Positions 32,868 through 42,501 of a stretch of DNA of 64,000 bases are shown here, one piece after another. This stretch comes from Saccharomonospora amisosensis (GTDB lineage: Bacteria > Actinomycetota > Actinomycetes > Mycobacteriales > Pseudonocardiaceae): the NCBI RefSeq assembly GCF_011761185.1, contig NZ_JAAOYM010000001.1, positions 3,472,001 to 3,536,000 of the forward strand, in the 5' to 3' direction. How positions within the stretch are numbered: the first letter of the stretch is position 1; the number at the start of each line of letters is the position of its first letter. Under the pieces are notes generated by a model. It did no database searches and was not told the origin of the DNA. It saw nothing but the letters and a program-made list of their open reading frames with translations. The position numbers and the translations under genes were made by a program.

Positions 32868-34641
32868 GGTCGGAGGTATCCCAGACCCACACGTCCCTGA
32901 CCACATGCGGGGCGCGGCCCAGCAACCGCTCGACGGTGTCGCGAAGCGGCTGCTGGTTGGGTGCCCGCACCGGCAGCACCATCACGTCGGCCTTCCAGTA
33001 CCGCAGGTCGCGCAGCAGGTCGACCCGCTGCTCCTGGTTGACCCTCGCGGCGACGCCGTCCTCTGCGACGTCCTCCAGCAGTACCGAGGTGGGCCGCCGG
33101 ACCGCGCCGTAGGTACCGCGGCCGTCGGTGGCCGGACCCACGAAATAGCCCTCCGCCAGTGGGAACTCCAGGCCGGCTTCGACCTGCCAGTGCAGCGGGT
33201 CGGCATCACCCGCGTCCGGCAGCGGCACCACCACCACGGAGCCGCCGGGGCCGACATAGTCGCGCCAGGACCCGGCGGCGAAGAACGCCGGTGTCTGCTC
33301 ACGCTGGCGGACCTGTAGCTCCGTGGGGACGATCGGCACGAGCGCGAAGGTGAGCGCGCTGAACCACACGATGCGCACGGCGTAGCGCCAGTCGGGCGCG
33401 GCCGGCCAGCGCAGCACCCGTTCGGTGGCCATCGCCAGCAGCACGCCGATCACCGGCACGCAACCGAGCGCGAACCGGGACTCCAGCACCGACTCGAACA
33501 GCGGCGCGTCGAACAGCAGCAGCCAGGGTCCCGGCAACGAGGTCGCGGTGCCGTTGACCACGAGCAGCACACCCGTCGACAACCACGCCATGCCGAACAT
33601 GGCGACGGCCAGCGCCCTCGCCACGACCACCCGCCACAACCCCACCGTGACGACAAGCATGAGCAGCACCAGCGGCCAGCCGAAGAACGCGTTCTCCTCG
33701 GTACGGTTCATCGACAGCTCGCGTGCCGAGTCCGGCCCGCCCGCCAGCGACTCCGTGGCGAACGCGGTGAAGGCCGCGGCGTCGTTGCCACGCAGGCCGT
33801 GCTCGAGGCTCTGGTAGCTTTGCGGGCCGAAGAACTGCCACCACAGCGGCACCGCGACCAGCGCGAGCGACACCGCCGCGGCCACGCCGAGCCCGGCCGC
33901 CAGCGGCTTGGCCATGGCGGCGGCCTGCTCGGGCCGCATGAGGGCGTAGGCCATGGCGAAAACCACGAGTGTGGTCGCCATGATCAGCAGCGGTTCCTCG
34001 CCAAGGAAGACCTGGTAGGCCACCAGCAGGCCGAGCAGCACGCCGCCGCGCACGACGTGCTCTCCTCGCGCCAGCTTCACCAGCCGCAGCACGATGAACG
34101 GCAGCACGAACAGCACCACGAAGTTCGGGTGCGCGTTCGCGTGGGAGATGATCGGCGGGGCGAACCCCGCGAAAGCCGCCCCGATCGCGGCGCCGGTGCG
34201 GGTGCTGACCAGGTGCCGCGACAACACCCAGTACCAGGCCGCGGCCGTACCCGCCAGACCGCCGGTGAGTGCCAGCGCCCAGGTGACCGTTGGGCCGAAA
34301 AGCAGGGTCACCGGCGCCAGCGGCACCCCGATGCCGAGCATGACCGTGTTGGCCATGAGATTCACGCCAAGCGGGTGGTTCTGCAACGCCGAGAACAGCG
34401 GGTTCTCCAGCTTGGCCACGGAGTCGGCGGTGACCGCGAAGAACCACTCCCACATGTTCTGGTCCTGCACGCTGCTGGCCAGGTAGCCGTGCTCCAGGTC
34501 CAGCCACAGTGGACGGTATAGCAGGAAGGCGGCCACCGCGAAGCCAAGCAGCACGACCGCGTCGACGAACCGGATTGGCACGCGGGCGCCCGTGGGTCCG
34601 GGTGTCCCTAGCCGGGGCACCCGCTGTGTCGTTGCCGTCAC
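32848..34641 (-). CDS. polytopic GT-C-like membrane protein
   Basis: 597 residues, about 10-12 membrane helices and a soluble C-terminal third (from about residue 430). Early motifs YRPLWLDLEHGYLASSVQDQ and MWEWFFAVTADS resemble the outer loops of lipid-linked glycosyltransferases or related envelope proteins. The acceptor is unknown. It overlaps the serpin gene start region by 4 bases (stop/start) and is convergent with sigJ. Confidence 0.7.
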   Translation of the reverse strand: MTATTQRVPRLGTPGPTGARVPIRFVDAVVLLGFAVAAFLLYRPLWLDLEHGYLASSVQDQNMWEWFFAVTADSVAKLENPLFSALQNHPLGVNLMANTVMLGIGVPLAPVTLLFGPTVTWALALTGGLAGTAAAWYWVLSRHLVSTRTGAAIGAAFAGFAPPIISHANAHPNFVVLFVLPFIVLRLVKLARGEHVVRGGVLLGLLVAYQVFLGEEPLLIMATTLVVFAMAYALMRPEQAAAMAKPLAAGLGVAAAVSLALVAVPLWWQFFGPQSYQSLEHGLRGNDAAAFTAFATESLAGGPDSARELSMNRTEENAFFGWPLVLLMLVVTVGLWRVVVARALAVAMFGMAWLSTGVLLVVNGTATSLPGPWLLLFDAPLFESVLESRFALGCVPVIGVLLAMATERVLRWPAAPDWRYAVRIVWFSALTFALVPIVPTELQVRQREQTPAFFAAGSWRDYVGPGGSVVVVPLPDAGDADPLHWQVEAGLEFPLAEGYFVGPATDGRGTYGAVRRPTSVLLEDVAEDGVAARVNQEQRVDLLRDLRYWKADVMVLPVRAPNQQPLRDTVERLLGRAPHVVRDVWVWDTSDLTRPHA

Positions 34642-35753
34642 GGTTCGACGACCCTCGAAAGGAAGTAGCAGGCACCCGTCCCCGCGTGCCGCACCAGCAG
34701 CAGGAACGGGCGATCGACCACTACGGTCACGGGTTCACCCACTGGCATCGACACCAGCCGCATCGTGACCGCCGTGGCCGCGGCACCTTCGAGCCCGCTC
34801 TCGTCCACGCGGAGCACGGCCTGGTGCGAGACGTCCGAAACAAGCAGCCGAGGGTCGTCGCTCAGCGCGCCGAAGTCGGCAGCGGGTTGGAACATGGTGT
34901 GCACCCCGAGTGCGCGCAACGCCGGTTTGAGCGCGCTGCGCACGTCGAGCGACAGCCTCGGCAACGCGAGGTTCACCATCGTCTCGCGCTTGGCCGAGAG
35001 CAGGCCCGCCAGCGTTTCGGCGTCCAGTGTGGACTCCTGCTCCGCAAGCGGGCGCTCGGGTAACAGCACGATCGCCTCGACGCCACCAAGCGCGGGTAAC
35101 GCCACCAGCCGCCAACCGTGGCCCGCTGCGTAACCGAGCCGCTCGACCTGCCGCATCATCGGCACCCGCCGAGTGCGGGCGGGTGCGTGGAAGTCACCGT
35201 CGGCCGTGTTGGTGGCCGCGAACGGGAACGTCCACGCCACCCGCAGGTACAACGCGTTCACCAGGCTGGCGACGGTGTCGGCGCCGATGCTGCCCGACGG
35301 CAGCAACTCCGGAATCAGGTCGTGGGTGGCGCGCGCCACGTCGGCGTTGATCGTGCGGCGGGCACCTTCTGGGTCGTCGACGAACGGCGCCGTCGCGACA
35401 CGCCCTGACGGCCAGTCCGCCAGTTCCTCGGTGAATCCGGGGTTGAGGGCCAGCCGCTGCCACACCCACAGCGTGTTCGACACGGCCAGCTCAGGCTGCT
35501 CCCCGCCGGTGTGCGCGGTCAGCACGGCGGCCTTGCGCAGCAACTCCGCCTGGTCCGCGACACCATCGACGGTGCCCGCCACCACCGTGGCGGCCTCCTC
35601 GGCGGTTATCCCTCTCGCCGCGCGCGTCACCAGTGCCAGCGCGCTCGCCGCCGAGTACGGCGAGAAGCACGAGTCGGCACCGTCTCCGGCGATCTTGTCG
35701 TGGACGGCGAGCGCGAACCGCAGGTGTGTGGTCTCCGGTGAGCTGGCAGGCAT
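34638..35753 (-). CDS. bacterial serpin-family protein
   Basis: 371 residues, full serpin length, without signal peptide. Hallmarks: NALYLRVAWTFPF (helix F/strand 3A region), NLALPRLSLDVRSALKPAL, SDVSHQAVLRVDESGLEGAAATAV (the small-residue hinge EGAAATA of inhibitory serpins) and VDRPFLLLVRH. Counting 17 residues from the hinge Glu places the scissile bond near MPV-G. It would trap serine or cysteine proteases inside the cell by conformational change. Serpins are sporadic in bacteria. Confidence 0.93.
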   Translation of the reverse strand: MPASSPETTHLRFALAVHDKIAGDGADSCFSPYSAASALALVTRAARGITAEEAATVVAGTVDGVADQAELLRKAAVLTAHTGGEQPELAVSNTLWVWQRLALNPGFTEELADWPSGRVATAPFVDDPEGARRTINADVARATHDLIPELLPSGSIGADTVASLVNALYLRVAWTFPFAATNTADGDFHAPARTRRVPMMRQVERLGYAAGHGWRLVALPALGGVEAIVLLPERPLAEQESTLDAETLAGLLSAKRETMVNLALPRLSLDVRSALKPALRALGVHTMFQPAADFGALSDDPRLLVSDVSHQAVLRVDESGLEGAAATAVTMRLVSMPVGEPVTVVVDRPFLLLVRHAGTGACYFLSRVVEP

Positions 35754-35762
35754 TCTGTGACG

Positions 35763-37049
35763 TTACCGCGCCGGTCCATAGCCTTGGGCCACGTACCTGG
35801 CATGCCAGGCGCGGGCCTGCGCATCGGTCAGCGAGGCCACCTGATCCACCACCACCCGCAGCCGGGCGGGGTCGTCGGCCGCGGCATCCCACGCCGGGCG
35901 CAGCATCGGGTCGAGCGCGTCGGGAGACCGTGACGGCAGTGCCGCCACCAACTCCGCGAGCAGTTGCCGCTGCCGCTCCTGCAACGCGAGCCTGCGCCGG
36001 TCGCTCATCACATACCGCAGTGCCAGCGCCTTCAGCAGGGCCACCTCGGCGGCGACCTGGTCGGGCACGGTGAGGTCGGCGGCGTAGCGCAGCAGCGGTC
36101 CCTCCCCGTGCGCGGCGCGGGTACCGGTCACCGCCGCCGAGGCGAACCGGCCGACGAGTTCACTGGTCAGCCGCTTCAGCGCCACCTGCGCACGCAGCGA
36201 GGAGTCGTAGGGATTCTGCACCAGCGCCGCGACGACGGGCAGCCGCAGCAGCTCGGCGGCCGCGTCCTCCAGTGTGGACACCGAGCGATCGCAGAAATGC
36301 TTGGCCGCCAACTCGGCGGCCGCCGCGCGCTCCTGCGGGTCGGCGAGCACCCCCAGCGAGATGCGCCCGGCGAGCACCCCGTCCTCCACGTCGTGCACCG
36401 AGTACGCGACGTCGTCGGCCCAGTCCATGATCTGCGCCTCCAGGCATGTCCTGTGCGCGGGAGCGCCCTCGCGCAGCCAGGTGAAGACCTCGAAGTCGTC
36501 GGCGTAGACACCGAACTTCGGCGACGCGGCTTGCCTGCGCCACGGGTACTTGGTGGCCGCGTCCAGGCACGCTCGCGTGAGGTTGAGGCTCGCCACCTCG
36601 GAATCGTCGCCGAGCACCTTCGGTTCGAGCCTGGTGAGGATGCGCAGCGTCTGCGCGTTGCCCTCGAAACCGCCGCAGGCCCGCGCGGCCTCGTCCAGCG
36701 CCGACTCGCCGTTGTGCCCGAACGGCGGATGCCCGATGTCGTGGGCCAGCCCGGCGGTGTCGACAAGGTCCGGGTCGGCCCCCAGGTCCTCGGCGATACC
36801 GCGGCCGATCTGAGCGACCTCGAGCGAGTGCGTCAGCCGGGTGCGCGGCACGCCGCTGACCTCGGCGCCCTCCCCCGGCCCGACGACCTGGGTCTTGCCT
36901 GCCAGCCTTCGCAACGCGGCCGAGTGCAGCACCCGCGCCCGGTCCCTGGCGAACGCCGAGCGCGTGTCACCACGCGAACCCGGCAACGCGGCGCCCTTGG
37001 GCGGTTCGGCGAATCGGCGTTCGCGGTCGTGGGCCGTGTAGCCGTCCAT
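35763..37049 (-). CDS. dgt: deoxyguanosinetriphosphate triphosphohydrolase-like protein
   Basis: 428 residues from the ATG at 37049 (a GTG seven codons earlier is possible). HD-domain metal site: [30 protein letters not shown], and D in [17 protein letters not shown]. It hydrolyses dNTPs to deoxynucleoside and tripolyphosphate. The place beside dnaG-linked genes matches the mycobacterial order. Confidence 0.94.
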   Translation of the reverse strand: MDGYTAHDRERRFAEPPKGAALPGSRGDTRSAFARDRARVLHSAALRRLAGKTQVVGPGEGAEVSGVPRTRLTHSLEVAQIGRGIAEDLGADPDLVDTAGLAHDIGHPPFGHNGESALDEAARACGGFEGNAQTLRILTRLEPKVLGDDSEVASLNLTRACLDAATKYPWRRQAASPKFGVYADDFEVFTWLREGAPAHRTCLEAQIMDWADDVAYSVHDVEDGVLAGRISLGVLADPQERAAAAELAAKHFCDRSVSTLEDAAAELLRLPVVAALVQNPYDSSLRAQVALKRLTSELVGRFASAAVTGTRAAHGEGPLLRYAADLTVPDQVAAEVALLKALALRYVMSDRRRLALQERQRQLLAELVAALPSRSPDALDPMLRPAWDAAADDPARLRVVVDQVASLTDAQARAWHARYVAQGYGPAR

Positions 37050-37095
37050 CGCAGCCAGCGTAGCGGGCACCGGCCGCGTCGGTGCCCGGCGACGA

Positions 37096-38298
37096 TCAGC
37101 CGAGCAGTTCCTTGACCAGCCCGGCGACCTGGCTGGTCTCGATGAGGAACGAGTCGTGCCCGTACGGCGAGGACAGCCGCGCGTAACGCGCGTGCGCGAT
37201 GCCCTCGGCCAGTTGCCTCGCCTGCTCCTCCGGGTAGAGGCGATCGCTGTCCACCCCGACGGCGATCGTGCGCGCGCTGACCCTCGCCAGCGCCTCCCCG
37301 ACCCCGCCTCTGCCCCTGCCGACGTCGTGGTCGTTCATCGCCTTGGTCAGCAGCACGTAACTGGCGGCGTCGAAGCGACGCACCAGCTTGTCGGCGTGGT
37401 GATCGAGGTAGGACTCGACGGCGAACCGCTCGTCAAGGTCGTCACCGTCCGGGTTCTGCAGGTCACGCCCGAACCGTGCGTTCAGTTCCGGCTCGCTGCG
37501 GTAGGTGACGTGCGCGATGCGGCGCGCCACGCCGAGCCCTCGATGCGGCCCCTCACCGGGGCCCGCATCGTGGTAGTCACCGCCACGCCAGCCCGCGTCG
37601 GAGACGATGGCGTGCAGTTGCGGCGCGGCCCACGCGATCTGGTCGGCCGAGGAGGCGGCCGGGCAGGCGAGCAGCAACAGCGACGCCACCCGGTGCGGCT
37701 CGCTCACACCCCATTCCAGCGCGCGCATCCCGCCCATGGAGCCGCCAAGCACGCACGCCCACCGCTCGATGCCGAGCGCGTCGGCGAGCGCCGTCTCGGC
37801 GGCGACCTGGTCGCGGATGCTGACCTTCGGAAACCGACTGCCCCAGTGCCTGCCGTCAGGGGCACGCGACGCGGGGCCCGTCGAGCCCTGACAGCCGCCG
37901 AGAACGTTGGGAACCACGACGAACAACTCGTCGGTGTCCAGCGCCTTGCCCGGACCGATCAGCCCGTCCCACCAGCCCGCGGTGGGGTGGCCCGCTCCAG
38001 CGGGCCCCGCCGCATGGCTGTCGCCGGTGAGGGCATGCTCGACCAGCACGGCGTTGGAACCGTCGGAAGCGAGCGTGCCCCAGGTCTCGTAGGCGAGCTG
38101 GCAGCCAGGAAGGGTCGCGCCGAACTCGAGCGGCAACGGCGCTTCGTGCCGCAACCACAGCCGGTCGCCAGCAGGATCGCCCTCCTGCCACGCACCGGTG
38201 GCGGGAGGGGGGTCCTGGTCCGGCGGCGGGGTCGGCGAGGTCGGCGAGGTCGGCGAGGTCGGCGAGGTCGGCGAGGTCGGCGAGGTCGGCGAGGTCAC
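37096..38298 (-). CDS. metX: homoserine O-acetyltransferase
   Basis: 400 residues, GTG overlapping the metY stop (GTGA). Alpha/beta-hydrolase with nucleophile Ser in [13 protein letters not shown], Asp in [10 protein letters not shown] and His in YGHDSFLIE. It acetylates homoserine, giving the substrate of MetY. The first 22 residues are seven Thr-Ser-Pro repeats after the initiator, absent from most orthologues and coded by a 9-base tandem repeat; they should be a flexible tail. Confidence 0.95.
   Translation of the reverse strand: MTSPTSPTSPTSPTSPTSPTSPTPPPDQDPPPATGAWQEGDPAGDRLWLRHEAPLPLEFGATLPGCQLAYETWGTLASDGSNAVLVEHALTGDSHAAGPAGAGHPTAGWWDGLIGPGKALDTDELFVVVPNVLGGCQGSTGPASRAPDGRHWGSRFPKVSIRDQVAAETALADALGIERWACVLGGSMGGMRALEWGVSEPHRVASLLLLACPAASSADQIAWAAPQLHAIVSDAGWRGGDYHDAGPGEGPHRGLGVARRIAHVTYRSEPELNARFGRDLQNPDGDDLDERFAVESYLDHHADKLVRRFDAASYVLLTKAMNDHDVGRGRGGVGEALARVSARTIAVGVDSDRLYPEEQARQLAEGIAHARYARLSSPYGHDSFLIETSQVAGLVKELLG
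38231..38293. repeat. 9-base tandem repeat, seven perfect copies, in the 5' end of metX
   Basis: Unit GTCGGCGAG repeated seven times without error; it codes Thr-Ser-Pro on the minus strand. Copy changes would keep the frame. Confidence 0.95.
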
Positions 38299-39593
38299 AG
38301 CACCGCCTTCGCCGCCCTGAAGCCGGCTTCCAGGTCCGCCTTGAGGTCCTCCACACCCTCGATGCCGACGGCGAGCCGGACGAGGCCGGGCGTCACCCCG
38401 CTGCTGAGCTGTTCCTCGGGGTTGAGCTGGCTGTGCGTAGTACTGGCCGGGTGCACGATGAGGCTGCGCACGTCGCCGATGTTGACCAGTTGGCTGTGCA
38501 GCTCCGTGCCGTCGACGAACGCACGGCCCGCCTCGACCCCGCCGCGCAGTTCGAACGACAGCACCGCGCCAGCGCCCTTGGGCAGGTACTTCCTCGCCGC
38601 CTCGTGGTGGGGGCTGGACGGCAGGCCCGCGTAGTACACCCGCTCCACCTCGTCACGCTGTTCCAGCCACTCCGCCAGTGCCTGCGCGTTGGCCACGTGA
38701 CGCTCCATCCGCAGCGAGAGTGTCTCGATGCCCTGCAGGATGAGGAAGCTGTTCAGTGGGGCGATGGCGGCGCCGGTGTCGCGCAGCCACTGCACGCGAG
38801 CCTTCGCGGCGAAGGCGCCGGGACCCAGCGCCTCCCAGTACCGCAGCCCGTTGTAGCTGGGGTCGGGCTCGGTGAAGCCGGGGAACCGATCGGCGTGCGC
38901 ACCGAAGTCGAACGTCCCGCCGTCCACAAGCACGCCGGCGACGGTGGTGCCGTGCCCACCGAGGTACTTGGTCGCCGAGTGGACGACGACGTCGGCGCCG
39001 TGCTCGATGGGCCGCAGCAGGTACGGGGTCGGGACGGTGTTGTCCACGACCAGCGGCACACCCACCTCGTGTGCCACGTCGGCCACGGCGCGCACGTCGA
39101 GCACGTTACTGCCCGGGTTGGCCAGCGTCTCGGCGAAGAACAGCTTGGTGTTGGGCCGCGTCTCGGCCCGCCAGGATTCCAGGTCGTCCTGATCGGACAG
39201 GAAGCTGACCTCGACCCCCAACTTCGGCAGCGTGTAGTGGAACAGGTTGTAGGTGCCGCCGTACAGCGCAGGGCTGGACACCACGTGGTCTCCCGCGCCC
39301 GCCAGGTTCAGTATCGCCGCGGTGGTCGCCGCCGACCCGGACGCGAACGCCAGCGCTGCGACCCCGCCTTCCAGCGCGGCCACCCGCTGTTCGAGCACGT
39401 CCTGGGTCGGGTTCATGATCCGGGTGTAGATGTTGCCCGGCTCTGCGAGGCTGAACAGGTCCGCGCCGTGTTGGGTGTCGCGGAAGACGTACGACGTCGT
39501 CTGGTAGATCGGGGTGGCCCTCGCACCGGTCGCGGGATCGGGCTGCGCGCCCGCGTGGATCTGCTTGGTCTCGAACGACCACGCTTCGGTCAT
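38295..39593 (-). CDS. metY: O-acetylhomoserine sulfhydrylase
   Basis: 432 residues; ATG after GAAGGAGCCAGTCG. Cys/Met-metabolism PLP enzyme: YTRIMNPTQDVLEQR, GSAATTAAILNLAGAGDHVV, PLP lysine in HSATKYLGGHG, SRSL-type end VRSLIVHPASTTHSQL. It converts O-acetylhomoserine and sulfide to homocysteine and is coupled to metX. The sequence upstream is too short for a recognisable SAM riboswitch. Confidence 0.95.
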   Translation of the reverse strand: MTEAWSFETKQIHAGAQPDPATGARATPIYQTTSYVFRDTQHGADLFSLAEPGNIYTRIMNPTQDVLEQRVAALEGGVAALAFASGSAATTAAILNLAGAGDHVVSSPALYGGTYNLFHYTLPKLGVEVSFLSDQDDLESWRAETRPNTKLFFAETLANPGSNVLDVRAVADVAHEVGVPLVVDNTVPTPYLLRPIEHGADVVVHSATKYLGGHGTTVAGVLVDGGTFDFGAHADRFPGFTEPDPSYNGLRYWEALGPGAFAAKARVQWLRDTGAAIAPLNSFLILQGIETLSLRMERHVANAQALAEWLEQRDEVERVYYAGLPSSPHHEAARKYLPKGAGAVLSFELRGGVEAGRAFVDGTELHSQLVNIGDVRSLIVHPASTTHSQLNPEEQLSSGVTPGLVRLAVGIEGVEDLKADLEAGFRAAKAVL

Positions 39594-39700
39594 CGACTGG
39601 CTCCTTCTGCGGCTGAAGCGGGTGGGCCTGACCTCGACGTTAGTGACCGCGCGAGAAAACGCCCAGCTTCTCCCAGCCAGTGGGACCGCTTCGGTGCTGG

Positions 39701-40345
39701 TCAGCTCAGCCCGGCCCCACCCATCGTGTCGGCGGATTCCTTGGACATCCGGTAGTACAACAGCGCGGCGGTCTCCCGGAAGATGTAGCGCGCCTGTGTC
39801 TGCCGTGTCTGCACGATGGGGCCGCTGTGCGTCGGTGAGGTCCACGCCCGCAGCCCGGCGTCCTCGGCCATGATCCTCGCCCGCAACGAGTGCCACGGGT
39901 CGCTGACGATCACCACGGTGCTCCAGCCGCGGGCCCGCGCCTCGTCCGAGACGGCGCGCAGCGAGCGGAGCGTGTCGCTGCCCTTGCCCACGGCGACTAC
40001 GGCCGACGGCGGCACGCCGTGTTCGGCCAGCCACCGTGCCCCGGCCTGCGCTTCGGTGAACGTGTCACCGACGCGGCTGCCCCCTGAGGTCAGGATGTGT
40101 GAGGAGACGCCGTCGGCGTAAAGCTGCCTTGCGTGCTCCAACCGCGCCTCGAAGATCTTCGACGGTGTGCCGTTGTACTGTGCGGCGCCGAGCACGACGA
40201 TGGCGTCGACCTGCGGACGCTCATCGGCCCGCGCGACCTGCCACACCCGGAAGGCCGTGCCGCCGACCACCAGCAGCCCGACCAGCACCGCGCCGAGCAC
40301 CAGCCTGCCGAACCAGCGTGGGACAGCGGCGGGCAATGTCAGCAC
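39701..40345 (-). CDS. YdcF-family (DUF218) membrane-anchored protein
   Basis: 214 residues. An N-terminal membrane helix (about 12-32) precedes the DUF218 domain: [42 protein letters not shown] and [20 protein letters not shown]. Relatives include SanA and ElyC, linked to envelope integrity. Its start overlaps the glyS stop region by 7 bases. Confidence 0.88.
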   Translation of the reverse strand: MLTLPAAVPRWFGRLVLGAVLVGLLVVGGTAFRVWQVARADERPQVDAIVVLGAAQYNGTPSKIFEARLEHARQLYADGVSSHILTSGGSRVGDTFTEAQAGARWLAEHGVPPSAVVAVGKGSDTLRSLRAVSDEARARGWSTVVIVSDPWHSLRARIMAEDAGLRAWTSPTHSGPIVQTRQTQARYIFRETAALLYYRMSKESADTMGGAGLS

Positions 40346-41739
40346 CCGATCAGCCGCGCGGCCAGGTAGGACTCCAGCTTGTCAATGGCGACGCGCTCCT
40401 GCGCCATCGAGTCGCGCTCGCGGACCGTGACGGCCTGGTCCTCCAGGGTGTCGAAGTCGACGGTCACGCAGTACGGCGTGCCGATCTCCTCCTGCCTGCG
40501 GTAGCGCTTGCCGATGGACTGGGCGTCGTCGAAGTCGACGTTCCAGTGCTTGCGCAGCGCCGCGGCGAGGTCGCGGGCCTTGGGCGTCAGATCGGCGTTG
40601 CGGGAAAGCGGCAGTACCGCCACCTTGTACGGCGCCAGCCTCGGGTCCAGTTTGAGCACGGTGCGCTTGTCGGTACCGCCCTTGGCGTTGGGCACCTCGT
40701 CTTCGGTGTAGGCGTCGATCAGGAACGCCATCATCGGCCTGCCGACCCCGGCGGCCGGCTCGATCACGAACGGCCGGTAGCGCTGCCCCGATGCCTGGTC
40801 GAAGTACGAGAGGTCGACACCGGAGTGGTTGGAGTGCGTGGTGAGGTCGAAGTCGGTTCGGTTGGCGATGCCCTCCAACTCGCCCCACTCCTGGCCGGAG
40901 GAGAACCCGAAGCGGTACTCGATGTCCACGGTGCGCTTGGCGTAGTGCGACAGCTTTTCCTTCGGGTGTTCGTAGTGGCGCAGGTTGTCCCTGCTGATAC
41001 CCAGGTCGACGTACCACTGCGTGCGCAGGTCGATCCAGTACTGGTGCCAGCGCTCGTCCTCACCGGGCTCGACGAAGTACTCCAGTTCCATCTGCTCGAA
41101 CTCCCGGGTCCGGAAGATGAAGTTGCCCGGGGTGATCTCGTTGCGGAACGACTTGCCGATCTGACCGATACCGAACGGTGGCTTCTTGCGCGAGGTGGTC
41201 TGCACGTTGAGGAAGTTCACGAAGATGCCCTGGGCCGTCTCCGGCCTCAGGTAGTGCAGGCCTTCCTCGGACTCCACGGGGCCGAGGTAGGTCTTGAGCA
41301 TCATGTTGAACTCGCGCGGCTCGGTGTACTGCCCGCGGTTGCCGCAGTTGGGACACGGCACGTCGGAAAGGTCGCCCTCCGCGACCTCGGTGCCGGTGCG
41401 CTCGGCGTAGTCTTCGGCCAACTGGTCGGCGCGGAACCGGTGGTGGCAGGAAAGACACTCCACCAGCGGGTCGTGGAACGCGTTGACGTGGCCGGAGGCC
41501 ACCCACACCTGGCGCGGCAGGATCACCGACGAGTCCAGACCCACCACGTCGTCGCGGGACTGCACCATGGTCTTCCACCACTGGCGCTTGATGTTGTCCT
41601 TCAGTTCCACACCAAGGGGCCCGTAGTCCCACGCCGACCGGGTGCCGCCGTAGATCTCCCCGGAAGGGAAGACGAAACCACGGCGCTTGCACAGGTTGAC
41701 GACGGTCTCGATGGTGTTGGCGGGCTTGTTGGCGGGCAC
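40339..41739 (-). CDS. glyS: glycyl-tRNA synthetase (single-chain type)
   Basis: 466 residues, alpha2 type of actinobacteria. Class II core: [18 protein letters not shown], motif 1 region, motif 2 [22 protein letters not shown], motif 3 and an anticodon-binding C-terminus ([17 protein letters not shown]). Zinc-like CLSCHHRF and PNCGNRG pairs occur in the insertion. Charges tRNA-Gly. In mycobacteria glyS likewise stands next to the smtB-zur pair, divergently. Confidence 0.95.
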   Translation of the reverse strand: MPANKPANTIETVVNLCKRRGFVFPSGEIYGGTRSAWDYGPLGVELKDNIKRQWWKTMVQSRDDVVGLDSSVILPRQVWVASGHVNAFHDPLVECLSCHHRFRADQLAEDYAERTGTEVAEGDLSDVPCPNCGNRGQYTEPREFNMMLKTYLGPVESEEGLHYLRPETAQGIFVNFLNVQTTSRKKPPFGIGQIGKSFRNEITPGNFIFRTREFEQMELEYFVEPGEDERWHQYWIDLRTQWYVDLGISRDNLRHYEHPKEKLSHYAKRTVDIEYRFGFSSGQEWGELEGIANRTDFDLTTHSNHSGVDLSYFDQASGQRYRPFVIEPAAGVGRPMMAFLIDAYTEDEVPNAKGGTDKRTVLKLDPRLAPYKVAVLPLSRNADLTPKARDLAAALRKHWNVDFDDAQSIGKRYRRQEEIGTPYCVTVDFDTLEDQAVTVRERDSMAQERVAIDKLESYLAARLIGC

Positions 41740-41838
41740 TGAACGCTCCGGGGCATGCGGAATCGACTATGACTGTGAGCTACCAGCGTATCCGGCAGCC
41801 GGGATACCACGCCCGGGAGGTTGGCCTCACCACCGGCT

Positions 41839-42495
41839 TCAGGGACGGGTGAGCAACTCGGCCGTGACGATGCGGTTGTCCACGTAGCCCTGGCCCGAAC
41901 TGGTGTACTCGCCGCCGCACGTGACCAGCACGAGCCGGTGCGGGCCCTGCTGGGAGAACAACCTGGGCGCGTGCCGGGGCAGTTCGTCCTTGTGCAGGGT
42001 GAGGGTGTCGACGATCCGGTACACCCAGCGCCCTCCCGTGGCATCCCGCACGGTCACCCGCTGCCCCGGCCGGTCACGCCACAGCTCGGCGAACGGCCCG
42101 GTGCGACCGCCCCAGTTCACGTGTCCCGACAGCAGTGCGACACCACGTTCGGCACCCAGCCCGGCTCCCCACCACGTGGCTTCGTCGAGGTCGTCGGGGA
42201 TCGGCAGGGTGCCGTCGGCCGTCAGCTCGCGCCGCACCAGCTCCGCGGTGCCGCCCCGCGGCAGCCGCACCGTGCCGGGTGGCTGCCCTTCGCTTGTCGC
42301 CACGCGGGTGGCGGAAGTCGTCGGGGTGAGCTCGACGGCAGGGGGCGCCGTGGTGCCCGGCGCGGCGGCAGCCTGCCGGGGGGTCGGCGCCGCACCGGGA
42401 ACCACGGTGGGTGCCGCCAGCAGCAGGGCGGCACCCGCGACGAACGCGGCGACCGCGAGCGCCGCGACGGCGACCGCGAGCCTGCGGGCACGCAT
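41839..42495 (-). CDS. class F sortase
   Basis: 218 residues. A signal-anchor helix (about 5-28) and Pro/Thr-rich linker precede the sortase barrel: His in LLSGHVNWGGRTGPFAEL, Cys in LVLVTCGGEY, Arg in VDNRIVTAEL. It should cut a sorting motif in an exported protein and join it to the wall or lipid. Its start is 6 bases past the stop of the Ser/Glu-repeat exported protein, its probable partner. Confidence 0.9.
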   Translation of the reverse strand: MRARRLAVAVAALAVAAFVAGAALLLAAPTVVPGAAPTPRQAAAAPGTTAPPAVELTPTTSATRVATSEGQPPGTVRLPRGGTAELVRRELTADGTLPIPDDLDEATWWGAGLGAERGVALLSGHVNWGGRTGPFAELWRDRPGQRVTVRDATGGRWVYRIVDTLTLHKDELPRHAPRLFSQQGPHRLVLVTCGGEYTSSGQGYVDNRIVTAELLTRP

Positions 42496-42501
42496 TCGCG
42501 G

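Noticed and set aside
39594-39700. SAM riboswitch before metY
   Set aside because: Only about 107 bases lie between genes and I could not find a conserved SAM-riboswitch core.
41740-41838. T-box leader or small gene before glyS
   Set aside because: The gap is about 100 bases, with no specifier stem or T-box sequence visible.
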